Source: Hyphomicrobiales bacterium (lineage in GTDB: Bacteria; Pseudomonadota; Alphaproteobacteria; Rhizobiales; Rhizobiaceae). From it: a DNA stretch of 64,000 nucleotides. The stretch is taken from positions 1 to 64,000 of the forward strand of contig UCFC01000024.1 of the NCBI GenBank assembly GCA_900471515.1, read 5' to 3'. Below are positions 47,308-58,899 of this stretch, in pieces. The stretch's first letter is position 1. Every line of letters begins with the position of its first letter. The translations under genes and the position numbers were made by a program. The notes under the pieces are model-generated. The model was not told the origin of the DNA, made no database searches, and worked only from the letters and a program-made list of their open reading frames with translations.

Positions 47308-48594
47308 TCATGCCGATTTGCCGCCCTTGATGACACGCTGGACCGGCGGCTTCTTGGCGCGGGAATGCTGGCGCGTGAAGGAGACGATACGCGGCGCGAT
47401 CTCCCGGCGGAAGCGCGAGCCGTTGAAGACGCCGTAGTGGCCGACATCCGGCTGCAGATAGTGCATGCGCATCTCGTCGGGAATATTCACGCAGACGGTC
47501 TGAGCGGCCTGCGTCTGGCCGACACCTGAAATGTCGTCGTTTTCGCCTTCGACCGTCAGCAATGCAACCTTGCGGATCGCGGAAGGGTCGACGCGCTTGC
47601 CGCGATGCATCAATTCACCTTTCGGGAGCGCGTGTTTCATGAAGACCTGCTCTACGGTCTGGAGATAGAATTCCGCGGTCAGGTCCATGACGGCGAGATA
47701 TTCGTCGTAGAAATCGCGGTGCTTTTCCGGCTCGCCGTCGTTTTTCACCAGATGCATGAAAAACTCCTTGTGAGCGATCAGGTGCCGGTCGAGGTTCATC
47801 GACATGAAGCCGGAAAGCTGCAGGAAGCCCGGGTAGACAGGGCGCATAAAGCCCGGCTGCGGCCAGGGCACGTTCATGATGACGTTATCGGCAAACCATT
47901 CGAGCGGCCGTTCCTTGGCGAGCTTGTTGACGGCCGTCGGATTGATGCGCGTATCGATCGGACCGCCCATCAGCGTCATGGACGACGGCGCAAGCGGATC
48001 CCGGGCCTCTTCCATGATGGCGGCAGCGGCCAGAACCGGGACCGAGGGCTGACAGACGGCGACGACATGTGTGTCATGACCGAGGAAGTGCAGCATCTCG
48101 ATGACGTAGTCGATGTAATCGGAAAGGTCGAAAGTCCCTTCCGTCATCGGTACCATGCGTGCATCCATCCAGTCGGTAATGTAGATATCGGCGCTCGGCA
48201 GCAATGCCTCGACGGTGCCGCGCAGCAGGGTCGCATAGTGGCCGGACATGGGCGCCACGATGAGGATGCGCGGGTCGCCGCTATGGCCGTCCGGAATATC
48301 GCGGGAGAAGTGCAGCAGGCTGCAGAAGGAGCGCGCCCAGACCACTTCCTCGCGAACCGCGACCTTCTTGCCGTCGACGACGGTTTCCTTGAGCCCGAAT
48401 TCCGGCTTGCCGTAACGGCGCGTGGTGCGCTCGAACATTTCGAGGCTGGCCGAAATGGTGCGTCCCATCGGGGTCTGCGAGAAGGGGTTCAGCGGATTGG
48501 CATAGACAAAACGCATAATATCGGCTGCAGCGCGGAAAGGAGCCAGGGCTGCATGGTTCAATTCATAAAGCTGGTAAAACATGGAGGGCGCCAC
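47308..48594 (-). CDS. phaZ: intracellular polyhydroxyalkanoate depolymerase
   Basis: A 428-residue cytoplasmic PHB/PHA depolymerase that mobilises carbon-storage granules. The predicted nucleophile is Cys181 in VVAVCQPSVPV, the cysteine version of the lipase box used by PhaZ1 of Ralstonia. Supporting blocks are LIVAPMSGHYATLLRGTV, YITDWMDARMVP and the C-terminal QPDVGHYGVFNGSRFR with the catalytic His. No signal peptide is present. It is monocistronic; the upstream spacer 48595-48789 has a TGTTGC/GCAACA dyad at 48685-48699. Confidence 0.92.
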   Translation of the reverse strand: MAPSMFYQLYELNHAALAPFRAAADIMRFVYANPLNPFSQTPMGRTISASLEMFERTTRRYGKPEFGLKETVVDGKKVAVREEVVWARSFCSLLHFSRDIPDGHSGDPRILIVAPMSGHYATLLRGTVEALLPSADIYITDWMDARMVPMTEGTFDLSDYIDYVIEMLHFLGHDTHVVAVCQPSVPVLAAAAIMEEARDPLAPSSMTLMGGPIDTRINPTAVNKLAKERPLEWFADNVIMNVPWPQPGFMRPVYPGFLQLSGFMSMNLDRHLIAHKEFFMHLVKNDGEPEKHRDFYDEYLAVMDLTAEFYLQTVEQVFMKHALPKGELMHRGKRVDPSAIRKVALLTVEGENDDISGVGQTQAAQTVCVNIPDEMRMHYLQPDVGHYGVFNGSRFRREIAPRIVSFTRQHSRAKKPPVQRVIKGGKSA

Positions 48595-48721
48595 CTTTCT
48601 CTATCCGGCAAAGACGACGCCAATTGAAGGGCGCCGGACTCTTTCCGTTAACGCTGGCACATCAACGTAGGCTAACAGGTTTTTGTTGCACAGCAACATA
48701 ACATTACAGCCTGAAAGAATA

Positions 48722-48746
48722 ATGCCGGAAAATTGATCTCCGGCAT
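48722..48746 (-). terminator. possible terminator after the FAH-family gene
   Basis: A perfect 8-bp stem (48722-48729 with 48739-48746) lies 44 nt past the stop of the minus-strand FAH gene. The minus strand then reads ATTCTTTC, a weak T-tract. Confidence 0.5.
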
Positions 48747-48789
48747 CATCTTGGCGCACAAAGTTTAAGCTTCTCAGCAAGAAAAGCCG

Positions 48790-49632
48790 TTAACGGTCCG
48801 CTACGAAGAGCTGCTTCTGGGTACCGAGGCCTTCAATGCCGAGCTCGACCACATCGCCGTCCTTCAGATAGCGCGGCGGCTTCATGCCCATGCCGACGCC
48901 CGGAGGCGTGCCGGTCGAGATGACGTCACCCGGCTGCAGGGACATGAACTGGCTGAGGTAGGAAACAACGAAGGCAACGCCATAGACCATGGTTTTGGTG
49001 GAGCCGTTCTGCATCGTCTGGCCGTTGACCTTGAGCCACATGCCAAGGTTCTGCGGATCGGCGACCTCGTCCTTCGTGACCAGCCAGGGGCCGATCGGGC
49101 CGAACGTGTCGCAGGACTTGCCCTTGGTCCACTGGCCGGCACGCTCCGTCTGGAAGGCACGCTCGGAAACGTCGTTGGAAACGCAGTAGCCGGCAACGTA
49201 GTCCAGCGCTTCAGCCTCGGTCACATATTTGGCGGTCTTGCCGATGACGACGCCGAGTTCGACTTCCCAGTCGGTCTTTTCGGAGCCGCGCGGGATCTGA
49301 ACATTGTCGTTCGGACCGACGATTGCCGAGGTTGCCTTCATGAAGATGACCGGCTCGGGCGGTACGGTCGCACCGGTCTCAGCCGCGTGGTCGGAATAGT
49401 TGAGGCCGATGCAGATGAATTTGCCGGTGCCGGCAACGCAGGCGCCGATACGGCCGGGCGCCAGTTCCGGCAGGCTCTTCGGATCGAGGGCAGCGATCTT
49501 TGACAGGCCTGCAGGCGTGATCGCCTCGCCGCCGATATCGGCGACATGGGCGGAAAGATCGCGGATCTTGCCATCGGCATCGAGCAGGGCCGGCTTTTCC
49601 CGGCCCGCGTCTCCAACGCGCATCAGCTTCAT
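48790..49632 (-). CDS. fumarylacetoacetate hydrolase family protein
   Basis: A 280-residue FAH-superfamily enzyme. Metal-binding carboxylates are in the blocks EPVIFMKATSAIVGPND and TDWEVELGVVIGK, with GYCVSNDVSERAFQ and the C-terminal GDVISTGTPPGVGMG. The superfamily includes ureidoglycolate lyase, acylpyruvases and hydratases or isomerases of aromatic degradation. The substrate is not determinable and no pathway genes are adjacent. I take the ATG at 49630-49632, which has a perfect AGGAGG 7 nt upstream; a 5-residue longer frame is rejected. Confidence 0.87.
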   Translation of the reverse strand: MKLMRVGDAGREKPALLDADGKIRDLSAHVADIGGEAITPAGLSKIAALDPKSLPELAPGRIGACVAGTGKFICIGLNYSDHAAETGATVPPEPVIFMKATSAIVGPNDNVQIPRGSEKTDWEVELGVVIGKTAKYVTEAEALDYVAGYCVSNDVSERAFQTERAGQWTKGKSCDTFGPIGPWLVTKDEVADPQNLGMWLKVNGQTMQNGSTKTMVYGVAFVVSYLSQFMSLQPGDVISTGTPPGVGMGMKPPRYLKDGDVVELGIEGLGTQKQLFVADR

Positions 49633-49772
49633 GAATATCCTCCTCAATGGAAAGCGGGTGCGCCACCTATGAACGAATTATTCATCGGTGTCATTATGCC
49701 TTTCCGCCGAAGCGGTACGCCGCGACCCGGAATTTCCGCTTTTTTCGGAATCGTGAACGACTTCACGCAGTT

Positions 49773-50726
49773 TCAGAAAATCTCGGCCAGCTGCGGGCCG
49801 ACCGGGACGATCCGCGTCGGGTTGAGGCTCTCGATCGAATAGTAGCCGCGCTTGATGTGATCGAAATTCACAGTCTCGGCGATGCCGGGCCAATCCAGCA
49901 TCCGACGGCAGAATGCCTTGAGATTGGCATAGTCGGACAGGCGCCGCAGATTGCATTTGAACAGGCCGTGATAGGCGACGTCGAAACGCACCAGCGTAAC
50001 AAACAGGCGGATATCGGCTTCCGTCGGATGGTCGTCAAACAGGAATTTGCGCCCTTCAAGCAGCGGCTCGATCCAGTCGAGGCATGAAAAGACCTCCGCA
50101 AAGGCCTCTTCGTAGGCAATCTGCGTCGTCGCAAACCCGGTGCGATAGACACCGTTGTTAAGCGAGGGGTAGATGCGTTCATTGAAGGCATCGATGTCAC
50201 CCCTGTGAGCGGCCGGATAGAGATCGACCTCGCTGCCGGCGAGATCGCCAAAGCCGCTGTTCAGCATACGCAGGATATCGGAGGATTCGTTGTTGACGAT
50301 CGTCGCACGCTTCCTGTCCCACAGGACGGGGACCGTTGCCCGCCCGGTGAACTGCGGGTCCGCCCTTGTGTAGATCTCGTGCATGTAGGTGGCGCCGTTC
50401 ACCTCATCGGCGGTCGCGCCGGGATAATCGCCGAAACGCCATCCCTGTTTGCTCAGCGCCGGTTCCACAATCGAAACCGAGATGACCTCTTCGAGACCTT
50501 TGAGCTTGCGGCCGATCAGCGTGCGTGACGCCCAGGGACAGATATAGGCGACATAGAGATGATAGCGTCCGGGCTCCGCGGCAAAACCGCCCTCACCGCT
50601 CGGACCCGCGCTGCCATCGGGCGTCACCCAGTTTCGAAAGCTTGATATCTGGCGGACGAAACCACCCTTCTCATCCTTCGCCTGGACCGGCTGCCAGTCC
50701 TCGGCCCATTTCCCATTCACCAGCAC
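49773..50726 (-). CDS. glutathionyl-hydroquinone reductase (Xi-class GST)
   Basis: A 317-residue Xi-class glutathione transferase of the YqjG/ECM4/PcpF group. The catalytic cysteine is Cys63 in the signature YICPWASRTL. The C-terminal domain has the family's YPSLNNGVYRTGFATTQ. These enzymes reductively remove glutathione from glutathionyl-hydroquinones. The GTG at 50724-50726 is the start: AGGAG sits 6 nt upstream and the protein then begins LVNGKWAEDWQP. The gene diverges from the nitroreductase gene, another quinone- or nitro-compound-type detoxification enzyme. Confidence 0.92.
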   Translation of the reverse strand: MLVNGKWAEDWQPVQAKDEKGGFVRQISSFRNWVTPDGSAGPSGEGGFAAEPGRYHLYVAYICPWASRTLIGRKLKGLEEVISVSIVEPALSKQGWRFGDYPGATADEVNGATYMHEIYTRADPQFTGRATVPVLWDRKRATIVNNESSDILRMLNSGFGDLAGSEVDLYPAAHRGDIDAFNERIYPSLNNGVYRTGFATTQIAYEEAFAEVFSCLDWIEPLLEGRKFLFDDHPTEADIRLFVTLVRFDVAYHGLFKCNLRRLSDYANLKAFCRRMLDWPGIAETVNFDHIKRGYYSIESLNPTRIVPVGPQLAEIF

Positions 50727-50919
50727 GCTGTATCTCCTGATCGGTCGGATCCGGCCCTGCTCTACCGGGAGTCTGGCGCGCGCGTAAGGCCTGTTTCTGG
50801 AAACAGATTGTGCACCGGCTGCGACCAAACTGCGCTTGCCATACTGGCGAGCGCGGAAATATCACTTAAGTGACCCTCGCAATGGAACCCCCATCCATAG
50901 CCAACCTCCGGAAGCCAGC

Positions 50920-51516
50920 ATGACGAAAAGCAATAGCCGCGAATCCGAATACCCGATCGATCCGATGTTCCTCGACCGCTGGTCGCCGCGCGCCTTCACC
51001 GGCGAGATTATCGAAGAAGCCCAGCTGCTTACGCTGCTCGATGCCGCACACTGGGCACCGTCCTCGGCAAACATGCAGCCGTGGCGGTTCCTCTACGCCT
51101 TGAAGGGTTCCGGGCATTGGGACGAATTCGTGAGCCTTCTCAACGAATCCAACCAGGAATGGGCAAAGAACGCCTCGGCGCTGATCTTCGTCGTTTCGCG
51201 CAGCTTCAACGGAGCCCGCGAAGAAGGACGGGCGAGCTACACGCACTCTTTCGATGCCGGCACGGCCTGGGGCCATCTCGCCATCCAGGCGCGCATCTCC
51301 GGCTTCTATGCCCATGGCATGGGCGGCATCAAGCATGATGAAATCAAGGAAAAGCTCAACGTGCCCGACGGCTATCGTGTCGAGGCCGGTATTGCCGTCG
51401 GCCGCATTGCCGACAAGAACACGCTTTCCGAACGCAACCGGGAGCGTGAATTCCCGAGCCAGCGCAAGCCGCTTTCGGACGTCGTCTTCAACGGCCATTT
51501 CGTTGGCAAGGATTGA
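50920..51516 (+). CDS. nitroreductase family protein
   Basis: A 198-residue flavin-dependent nitroreductase-family oxidoreductase. Family marks are RWSPRAFTGEIIEEAQLLTLLDAAHWAPSSANMQPWRFLYA (FMN-binding N-terminus) and GTAWGHLAIQARISGFYAHGMGG. Electron acceptors may be quinones or nitro-compounds. I use the ATG at 50920, which gives a compact start. It is convergent with gyrB and shares the hairpin at 51524-51558. The divergent neighbour is a glutathionyl-hydroquinone reductase, so a shared redox-stress role is plausible. Confidence 0.87.
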   Translation: MTKSNSRESEYPIDPMFLDRWSPRAFTGEIIEEAQLLTLLDAAHWAPSSANMQPWRFLYALKGSGHWDEFVSLLNESNQEWAKNASALIFVVSRSFNGAREEGRASYTHSFDAGTAWGHLAIQARISGFYAHGMGGIKHDEIKEKLNVPDGYRVEAGIAVGRIADKNTLSERNREREFPSQRKPLSDVVFNGHFVGKD

Positions 51517-51523
51517 CCATGCG

Positions 51524-51558
51524 TAAAAAGCCCCGCAAGCCTGACGGCTGCGGGGCCT
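51524..51558. terminator. terminator between the nitroreductase gene and gyrB
   Basis: A GC-rich stem pairs 51530-51541 with 51546-51556 with one bulged A and a 4-nt loop. The A-run at 51525-51529 gives a good T-tract for gyrB on the minus strand; the plus-strand tail is weak. Confidence 0.8.
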
Positions 51559-51578
51559 TGTCGTGTCCGGGATATCGA

Positions 51579-54062
<2,484 letters not shown>

Positions 54063-54147
54063 TCACCGGCCTTTTCAATGTCGAATATAGGTTTTTTGCA
54101 GCGACTTCCCAATGGCAAGACCCTAAAACAAGGCATAAATCAGGGGA

Positions 54148-54525
54148 TTATGACGCTTTTCCGTCCCCTTTGCCGCCATTTTCAAGAAGCGCGGATAACC
54201 GGGCGATATCGCCGCTGTCAAGACTGCGGATTCGCTTGGCCAGACGATTGGCAAATTCGGTATATTCGGGCGGGAGACCCGCCGTATCGATCACCACGCG
54301 CGGATCGGAAGAACCGGCAACGAGGAAGAGTTCTTCGGCCTCGTCCCAGATGATGTTGAAGTAGCCGGCGATGCGCTGCAGCAGATCGAAGCTTGGCACG
54401 CCGCGCTTTCCGTGCTCGAGCGCAGAGAGGTAGGCGGGCGAGACATTGAGGGCAGCAGCCATCTGCTTCTGGGTCACGCCCTTGCGGGCGCGCAGCTTGC
54501 GGACCGCTTCTGCAAACGGGGTCAC
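54148..54525 (-). CDS. XRE-family helix-turn-helix regulator
   Basis: A 125-residue protein with a Cro/C1-type HTH at residues 7-62 (GVTQKQMAAALNVSPAYLSALEHGKRGVPS). The C-terminal half is unlike known effector domains. It probably acts as a repressor with unknown target. Its start overlaps the Smr gene stop by 4 nt, so it belongs to the Tim44-mltA-smr-xre run. The 133-nt spacer to gyrB has a GGGGA/TCCCC dyad at its left edge. Confidence 0.87.
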   Translation of the reverse strand: MTPFAEAVRKLRARKGVTQKQMAAALNVSPAYLSALEHGKRGVPSFDLLQRIAGYFNIIWDEAEELFLVAGSSDPRVVIDTAGLPPEYTEFANRLAKRIRSLDSGDIARLSALLENGGKGDGKAS

Positions 54526-55091
54526 GGCTTTTCCCCGCTGCGCCGGGCAAGGCGGATGTAGAGCGCGCCCTCGCCGCCGTGATGCTGGGCCGCCGGCTCG
54601 TAGGACGAAATCAGAAAACGAAATTCCGGCTTGGAGAACCAGAGCGGCACGGCCCGTTTCAAGGCGCCCTCGCTGCCCATCGAACTGCCCTTGCCGGTAA
54701 TGACGAGGACGTGGCGCATGCCGCGCTCATGCGCGCGGATGAGGAAATCGAGCAGGAAGGAATGGGCTTCGCTCTGGACCATGCCGTGAAGATCGATGCG
54801 CGCTTCCAGTGCCAGTTTGCCCTTGGCGATCTTGCGCTTGACGGGCCGCTCCAGCGGATGGTGGACGCCCGAGGGCTGTTTTGCGGGCGGCTGCGCGGCT
54901 TGCTGCTGCGGAAGCGGCTGAGCCGTCTTCTGCATTTCCGCCTTTTCCTGATCGGCTTGCACTTCGGCCTGCGCCAGGAAAGCGTCAAGCGCAGTCAACT
55001 CGTCCGCCTTGCCGGGCATAGGCCTCGTACTGCGGGCCACCCTCCCCCAGAGGATCCTTTCGTCTGCGCTGAGCTTGCGGTCCTTCGCCAT
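54522..55091 (-). CDS. Smr domain-containing protein
   Basis: About 189 residues. A Pro/Gln-rich linker (residues 40-75) precedes a small MutS-related (Smr) domain with ARIDLHGMVQSEAHSFL and VLVITGKGS, the conserved LDLHG and TGxG motifs. Stand-alone Smr proteins are nucleic-acid-binding or nicking factors, recently linked to ribosome collision response in some bacteria; the role here is open. Translation starts at ATG 55091, overlapping the mltA stop as TGATG. Confidence 0.87.
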   Translation of the reverse strand: MAKDRKLSADERILWGRVARSTRPMPGKADELTALDAFLAQAEVQADQEKAEMQKTAQPLPQQQAAQPPAKQPSGVHHPLERPVKRKIAKGKLALEARIDLHGMVQSEAHSFLLDFLIRAHERGMRHVLVITGKGSSMGSEGALKRAVPLWFSKPEFRFLISSYEPAAQHHGGEGALYIRLARRSGEKP

Positions 55092-56206
55092 CACAAGAAC
55101 CTTGCTGCTGCGGCATTGGGGATGAGAATTACGAAATCGGCATCGTTGCGCACTGTTCCCGCCAGCTCGCCCGCCGCATCGCCCGAACCGGTGAAAATGT
55201 CGCCGCGCGCGGGACCGACAATGGCGGAGCCCGTGTCGAGCGCCATCATCAGCCGCCGGAAAGGCTTGCCGCCATCGAGATGGGTCAGGGTCTCGGAGCG
55301 GATGAAGAAGGGAAAGCCGAAAGTATGGATCAGCCGGTCGACGGCGAGCGAACGGCCTGCGAGCAACGGCACCTTTGCAGCGGCGATCGGCCCGGAATCT
55401 GGATCGTCCACCGGTGCTTCCCGGAAAAATATATAGGATCGGTTATGCCAGAGAACTTCGTCGATCCGGTCCGGATGAGCGGCAAGCCAGGCGCGGATCG
55501 ACTGCATGGAGATGTTGGTACGATCGATGTCGCCACGCTCGATCAGCAGCTTCCCGATTGCCGAAAAGGAATGGCCGGCTTTTGCCGCGTAGGTGATGCG
55601 CCCGATCCTGCCATCCGGGTAGCGTAGACGGGCAGCGCCCTGCACATGGACGAAGAAAAGATCGACTTTCGACTTCGCCCAGGCAATCTCCAGGCCACGA
55701 CCGTCAAGATAGCCCTGATCGATGTCGCGACGATCCGGATAGGCGTCGACCAGGCCGTCACGCAAGCGCCCGAACATGTAGGAGCCATCGAGATCCGGCG
55801 GACGAGTTTGATCGTCAATGTCGACGAGATCGTCCGGGCGCCGGTAGACCGGAAAGCGGAAGGTCTCATCCCGTCTTTCCGAAACTTCGATCTCAGGTTC
55901 GTAGAAGGCAGTGACAAAACCGCCAGCGCCATCGGCCGGAACAATCCGGAACGGCCGGCAGTGCTTCTCAAAAAAGGCGCGCGCCCGCCTCCCCGAAGCC
56001 GGGCGAAAGCTCGCTGCCTGCTCCAGCAATGGAAGGAGATCGGCCGAACTCAACCCCAGCGAACCGGTACGGTAAGGTTTGATTTCAGTGATGTGCCGGC
56101 GGCAGTTGGCCATGACTTCAAAAAGGCCGGAGGGATCGTCATCCCCCCAGCCTTCCAACGCGTCGAAACTGACTGCCTGAAGGGCGAAGCCGGCTGCGTC
56201 ACTCAT
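55091..56206 (-). CDS. mltA: membrane-bound lytic murein transglycosylase A family protein
   Basis: A 371-residue protein with the MltA domain and 3D domain. Marks: GFVTAFYEPEIEVSERR, the FFVHVQGAARLRYPDGR segment, and the C-terminal 3D motif ALDTGSAIVGPARGDIFTG with the catalytic Asp region. It cleaves the MurNAc-GlcNAc bond. The start at 56206 gives no signal peptide or lipobox, and the frame upstream to 56314 has none either. The start lies 8 nt inside the Tim44-like gene end. See the findings for what this may mean. Confidence 0.85.
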   Translation of the reverse strand: MSDAAGFALQAVSFDALEGWGDDDPSGLFEVMANCRRHITEIKPYRTGSLGLSSADLLPLLEQAASFRPASGRRARAFFEKHCRPFRIVPADGAGGFVTAFYEPEIEVSERRDETFRFPVYRRPDDLVDIDDQTRPPDLDGSYMFGRLRDGLVDAYPDRRDIDQGYLDGRGLEIAWAKSKVDLFFVHVQGAARLRYPDGRIGRITYAAKAGHSFSAIGKLLIERGDIDRTNISMQSIRAWLAAHPDRIDEVLWHNRSYIFFREAPVDDPDSGPIAAAKVPLLAGRSLAVDRLIHTFGFPFFIRSETLTHLDGGKPFRRLMMALDTGSAIVGPARGDIFTGSGDAAGELAGTVRNDADFVILIPNAAAARFL

Positions 56207-56903
56207 GTTCCGATTCGGTCGCGACGAGTTTCCAGTTGGGGTCGCGCGAGCGCGTATCGCGAGCGAAAGTCCAGAGATCGTTGACTTCGGCGACATTCTC
56301 GGCGTCGCCGTCAATCAGCGCGTCGCTCTTGTCGTAGGTAGCAGAGATCAGCTGGCTGATGATGCGCACGGTGATCTGTGCCTCGCTGCCTTTGGTTTCG
56401 GCATGAGTGATCTCGGCCTTGTCTATGCCCACGAAAGTGGACTTCATCTTCTCGCCCTTGTTTTCGCGTTCGGTGATCGCCGCGTCGAAACCGTCATAGA
56501 CTTCCCGGGAGAGAAGGTTCTTCAGCGTCTTGCGATCGCCGTCGGCAAAGGCCATGACGATCATCTCGTAAGCCATGCGGGCGCCGTTCAGGAATTCCTT
56601 CGGGTCGAAGGAAGCGTCGGCCCTGTTGAGCGCGCGCAGGGACTCGTTCAGCGGCGTGCCGACCGGCGCCAGCGCGTCAATGGCGGAGAAGCGGTCTTCC
56701 TCTTCCCCGTTCGCGTCGCGTCGCGGCAGGGTTACGACCTTGCCGGCATCGGCGGTGTCGTTCTGCACGGCATCCCGTGGCGTATAGAGATCACGCGGCG
56801 GCTTCTCATTTCCCGTGCGACGTCCAAGAACGGATCGAAGCTGAAAGAAAATCAGCACCGCCGCCACCAGGAAAAATAGTGTGATGAAGTCGTTTGAACT
56901 CAT
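56199..56903 (-). CDS. Tim44/TimA-family membrane-anchored protein
   Basis: A 234-residue protein of the Tim44-like (TimA) family. An N-terminal membrane segment (ITLFFLVAAVLIFFQL, residues 5-20) is followed by a linker and a Tim44-type domain (YEMIVMAFADGDRKTLKNLLSREVYDGF, then RIISQLISATYD). The bacterial function is not settled; the domain is shared with the mitochondrial protein-import factor. I use the ATG at 56903; a longer frame adds 14 residues without a ribosome binding site. It is first in the run with mltA, smr and xre, and diverges from fxsA. Confidence 0.88.
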   Translation of the reverse strand: MSSNDFITLFFLVAAVLIFFQLRSVLGRRTGNEKPPRDLYTPRDAVQNDTADAGKVVTLPRRDANGEEEDRFSAIDALAPVGTPLNESLRALNRADASFDPKEFLNGARMAYEMIVMAFADGDRKTLKNLLSREVYDGFDAAITERENKGEKMKSTFVGIDKAEITHAETKGSEAQITVRIISQLISATYDKSDALIDGDAENVAEVNDLWTFARDTRSRDPNWKLVATESEHE

Positions 56904-57029
56904 ATCCCGCCGTTCGCTGTTAACATCCCTGATTTCTACCCCCATATAGTCCGGCTATACGAATGATTCAAATCATGGCTGGTATCTTCACCGGTGCCAA
57001 GAGGAGCCCGAGTTGCTCGGGATAGAGAG

Positions 57030-57545
57030 ATGCGTTTTTCCATGCTGCCGGTTTTCGTGCTGCTTCTGCCGCTTGCCGAAATTGCCGGCTTCGTCATTGT
57101 CGGCCGCGCAATCGGGCTTGCCGCGACGCTGGCGCTTGTCGTGCTCGGCTTTGTCGTCGGCTGCTTCCTGCTGCGCCGGCAAGGTATCGGCATCCTGCGC
57201 CGCATGTCTGCCGAAGGGCGCAGCGGTACCATGCCCGAACGGGAACTGCTCAATCCGGCGATGACGGTCATCTCTTCGCTGCTCTTCATCATTCCCGGCT
57301 TTCTCTCGGATATACTGGCGATCCTGCTTCTGATCCCGCAGGTCCGCAACCTGCTCTGGCGGTCGATCGCAAGGCGTTTCGTCGTCGTCGGCACCGACGG
57401 GGGCTTCTCGGCTTCCTCCCGTTCGGATTTTCGCGGCCGGACAGGCAAGCCGGACGATTCAAAGGTGGTCGATCTCGATGAAGAGGACTATCATCGTCAG
57501 CCGAACGGAAAGTCGCCCTGGTCCGGCAAACAGATCGAAGACTGA
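57030..57545 (+). CDS. fxsA: FxsA family inner-membrane protein
   Basis: A 171-residue integral membrane protein of the FxsA family, named for interference with phage T7 F-exclusion in Escherichia coli. Three hydrophobic segments are visible (PVFVLLLPLAEIAGFVIVG; TLALVVLGFVVGCFLL; LLFIIPGFLSDILAILLLIP), with the conserved PGFLSD motif and a charged tail. The physiological role is unknown. The ATG at 57030 is preceded by a purine-rich site. It is divergent from the Tim44-like gene and is followed by secB on the same strand. Confidence 0.88.
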   Translation: MRFSMLPVFVLLLPLAEIAGFVIVGRAIGLAATLALVVLGFVVGCFLLRRQGIGILRRMSAEGRSGTMPERELLNPAMTVISSLLFIIPGFLSDILAILLLIPQVRNLLWRSIARRFVVVGTDGGFSASSRSDFRGRTGKPDDSKVVDLDEEDYHRQPNGKSPWSGKQIED

Positions 57546-57643
57546 CGCGGCATCGCATTAACCGCGCCGGACGCCCAGGGTTGTAAGCCTATCCCCGAAA
57601 TGTTAGATGGCGGCACCATTCAATGCCCCTCGAGGAAAAGCCC

Positions 57644-58126
57644 ATGGCAGACGATAACAGCAGCAACGGCGCAGCGAGCCCGACCCTTTCGATCCTTGCC
57701 CAGTACGTCAAGGATCTTTCCTTCGAAAACCCGGGCGCGCCGCGCTCGCTTCAGGCCCGCGACAAGGCACCGGCGATCAACATCAATGTGAACGTCAATG
57801 CCAATCCGCTGTCCGATACGGATTTCGATGTCGTGCTTTCGCTGATCGCCGAAGCCAAGGATGGAGACAAGACGGTCTTCCATACCGAGCTCGTCTATGG
57901 CGGCGTCTTCCGTGTGGCCGGCTTCCCGCAGGAGCACATGCTACCGGTTCTCTTCATCGAGTGCCCGCGCATGCTCTTCCCGTTTGCCCGCCAGATCATT
58001 GCCGATGTCACGCGCAATGGCGGCTTCCCGCCGCTGATGATCGACCCGATCGATTTCGCACAGATGTTCGCGCAGCGCGTTGCCGAAGAGCAGGCTCGTT
58101 CCAAGGTTCAGGCCGTTCCGAACTAA
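57644..58126 (+). CDS. secB: protein-export chaperone SecB
   Basis: SecB, 160 residues, tetrameric cytosolic chaperone that keeps preproteins unfolded for SecA. Conserved features: [34 protein letters not shown] and the [27 protein letters not shown] block. Translation starts at the ATG at 57644, with GAGGA 7 nt upstream; an upstream in-frame ATG at 57623 is rejected because it precedes that site. It ends at the terminator shared with dnaQ. Confidence 0.96.
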   Translation: MADDNSSNGAASPTLSILAQYVKDLSFENPGAPRSLQARDKAPAININVNVNANPLSDTDFDVVLSLIAEAKDGDKTVFHTELVYGGVFRVAGFPQEHMLPVLFIECPRMLFPFARQIIADVTRNGGFPPLMIDPIDFAQMFAQRVAEEQARSKVQAVPN

Positions 58127-58151
58127 GCCGGTTTCACAGGCCCCCAGGTTC

Positions 58152-58184
58152 AGATGCCCGGCTTGTCCGGGCATTTTCATTTTC
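58152..58184. terminator. terminator between secB and dnaQ
   Basis: A perfect 8-bp stem (58154-58161 with 58167-58174), a 5-nt loop and a T-rich tail (TTTCATTTT). It mainly serves secB; the dnaQ stop is at its right edge, at 58183. Confidence 0.82.
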
Positions 58185-58899
58185 AGTCGAGCCGATCGTA
58201 TTTCGACCAGACCGCTTTCTGGCCAAGCTTGGCGATCAGAGCGTGATGGGCCTCGGCTTCCGCTTCGCTCAAACGCGGCGCCAGCGGCCGCGGTCTCTCC
58301 ATAATGGCGGCGACCACGATTTCTTCCACCTCGGCATCGGCCTTGTTCTGGCTCGCGGACCCGGAAACGCCGAGCCCGAGTGCTGCCTGGCGACCGCCGA
58401 TCATCTCGATATAGACTTCGGCGAGCAGTTCGGAATCGAGCAGAGCGCCGTGTTTGGTGCGGTGAGAATTGTCGATGCCATAGCGGCGGCAAAGAGCATC
58501 GAGCGAGTTCGGACCCATCGGATGTTTGCGGCGGGCAAGTGAGAGCGTGTCGACGACGCGATCCGGCAGGATCGGCGGCAGACCGAGCCTGGCAAGCTCG
58601 GCATTCACAAAGCCCATATCGAAAGTGGCGTTATGGGCGATCCATTTGCCGTCACCGAAAAATTCGAGGATCTCTTCGACGAGATCGGCAAAGGGCGGTT
58701 TGTCCTTCAGGAACTCATCGGTGATACCGTGAACGGCGAGCGCATCCGGATGAACTTTCTGATCGCCCGGATTGATAAAAAGGTGGAGCGTCCTTCCGGT
58801 CGGGAAATGATTGAACAGCTCGATGCCGCCGATTTCGATGATGCGATCCGTGCGGTTGTCGAGGCCGGTGGTTTCCGTATCGAAAATGATCTCACGCAT
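58183..58899 (-). CDS. dnaQ: DNA polymerase III epsilon subunit
   Basis: DnaQ, 238 residues, 3'-5' proofreading exonuclease of the replicative polymerase. The ExoI motif is FDTETTGLD with Asp7 and Glu9, ExoII is NATFDMGFVNAEL, and ExoIII is HGALLDSELLAEVY. The C-terminus shows the tail that contacts the alpha subunit. It is last in the maf-aroE-coaE-dnaQ minus-strand run, and the start overlaps the coaE stop by 8 nt. That order is widely conserved next to the origin in Rhizobiales. Confidence 0.96.
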   Translation of the reverse strand: MREIIFDTETTGLDNRTDRIIEIGGIELFNHFPTGRTLHLFINPGDQKVHPDALAVHGITDEFLKDKPPFADLVEEILEFFGDGKWIAHNATFDMGFVNAELARLGLPPILPDRVVDTLSLARRKHPMGPNSLDALCRRYGIDNSHRTKHGALLDSELLAEVYIEMIGGRQAALGLGVSGSASQNKADAEVEEIVVAAIMERPRPLAPRLSEAEAEAHHALIAKLGQKAVWSKYDRLD

